Below, piece after piece: positions 6,278 to 6,355 of a stretch of 6,355 nucleotides of DNA. The DNA comes from CAYHZL01 sp964361075 (GTDB lineage: Bacteria; Bacteroidota; Ignavibacteria; UBA10030; UBA8401). Where the stretch lies: positions 1-6,355 of the forward strand of contig CAYHZL010000193.1 in assembly GCA_964361075.1 (NCBI GenBank), given 5' to 3'. The position numbers and the translations under genes are program-made. The notes under the pieces were generated by a model. It did not search any database. It worked only from the letters and a program-made list of their open reading frames with translations, and had not been told where the DNA came from. The number at the start of each line of letters is the position of its first letter. Positions within the stretch are counted from its first letter, which is position 1.

Positions 6278-6291
6278 ATGATTCATATCAT
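6278..6291. promoter_or_regulatory. Putative CRP/FNR-family operator, ATGAT-N4-ATCAT
   Basis: A perfect 5+5 inverted repeat with a 4-nt spacer containing the TGAT-N4-ATCA core of FNR-type sites (consensus TTGAT-N4-ATCAA; here the outermost bases differ). Its centre lies about 60 nt upstream of the start point predicted from the TATAAT box, close to the class I activator position at -61.5. No regulator is encoded in the window, so this is a suggestion from sequence only. Confidence 0.35.
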
Positions 6292-6332
6292 AGAAATTTG
6301 GTAACTACTCAGCGTGGCAAATTAAAAATTCG

Positions 6333-6346
6333 TTCGCCGCGGCGAA
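6333..6346. repeat. GC-rich perfect palindrome at the window edge
   Basis: TTCGCCGCGGCGAA is a 14-bp perfect palindrome, followed by TCACCCCCT to the end of the window. It stands out in a strongly AT-rich stretch. It resembles an edge of a dispersed intergenic element, but the window is cut here so its full extent is unseen. No gene is visible between it and 6212. Confidence 0.4.
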
Positions 6347-6355
6347 TCACCCCCT

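Overview
The window carries one compact five-gene cluster, all on the minus strand and probably one transcription unit read from right to left. Gene order is: a multi-spanning membrane protein that looks like a b-type cytochrome (6212-5343), a membrane-anchored TPR protein (5341-4754), and three exported multiheme c-type cytochromes with 20 (4752-3115), 28 (3142-995) and 10 (957-157) CxxCH haem-binding motifs. The junctions are very tight: 1 nt, 1 nt, an overlap and then a few tens of nt. In total 58 covalent c-haems are encoded in about 4.6 kb, plus probably two b-haems in the membrane protein.

Layout. Positions 6213-6355 are an AT-rich upstream region with a plausible sigma70-type promoter, a TGAT-N4-ATCA palindrome of the CRP/FNR type, and a GC-rich perfect palindrome at the window edge. 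Positions 157-6212 are almost entirely coding. Positions 1-156 lie downstream of the last gene and hold two hairpin-forming elements; one resembles a dispersed intergenic repeat often seen in environmental bacterial genomes.

How the genes may work together (inference). The membrane protein has two H-x13-H pairs on two predicted parallel helices, the layout expected for a transmembrane di-haem b cytochrome, and could take electrons from quinol. The lysine-rich 20-haem cytochrome would carry them through the periplasm. The 28- and 10-haem cytochromes, built from the same N-cap, C-cap and 73-residue three-haem module, would extend the wire, perhaps to or beyond the outer membrane. The TPR protein may help apocytochrome maturation or assembly. 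No MtrB/PioB-type porin, Mo-enzyme or terminal reductase is encoded here, so the final electron acceptor or donor cannot be read from the window.

The main point of interest is modularity: the 28- and 10-haem proteins follow the rule haems = 1 + 3n + 3 with n = 8 and n = 2, so cytochrome length seems to have changed by adding or deleting whole 219-bp modules.

Organism. The moderately AT-rich sequence, a Gram-negative-type inventory of exported cytochromes and the intergenic repeat style suggest an uncultured environmental bacterium, perhaps of the Bacteroidota/Chlorobiota/Ignavibacteria group. This is a low-confidence guess; no marker gene is present.
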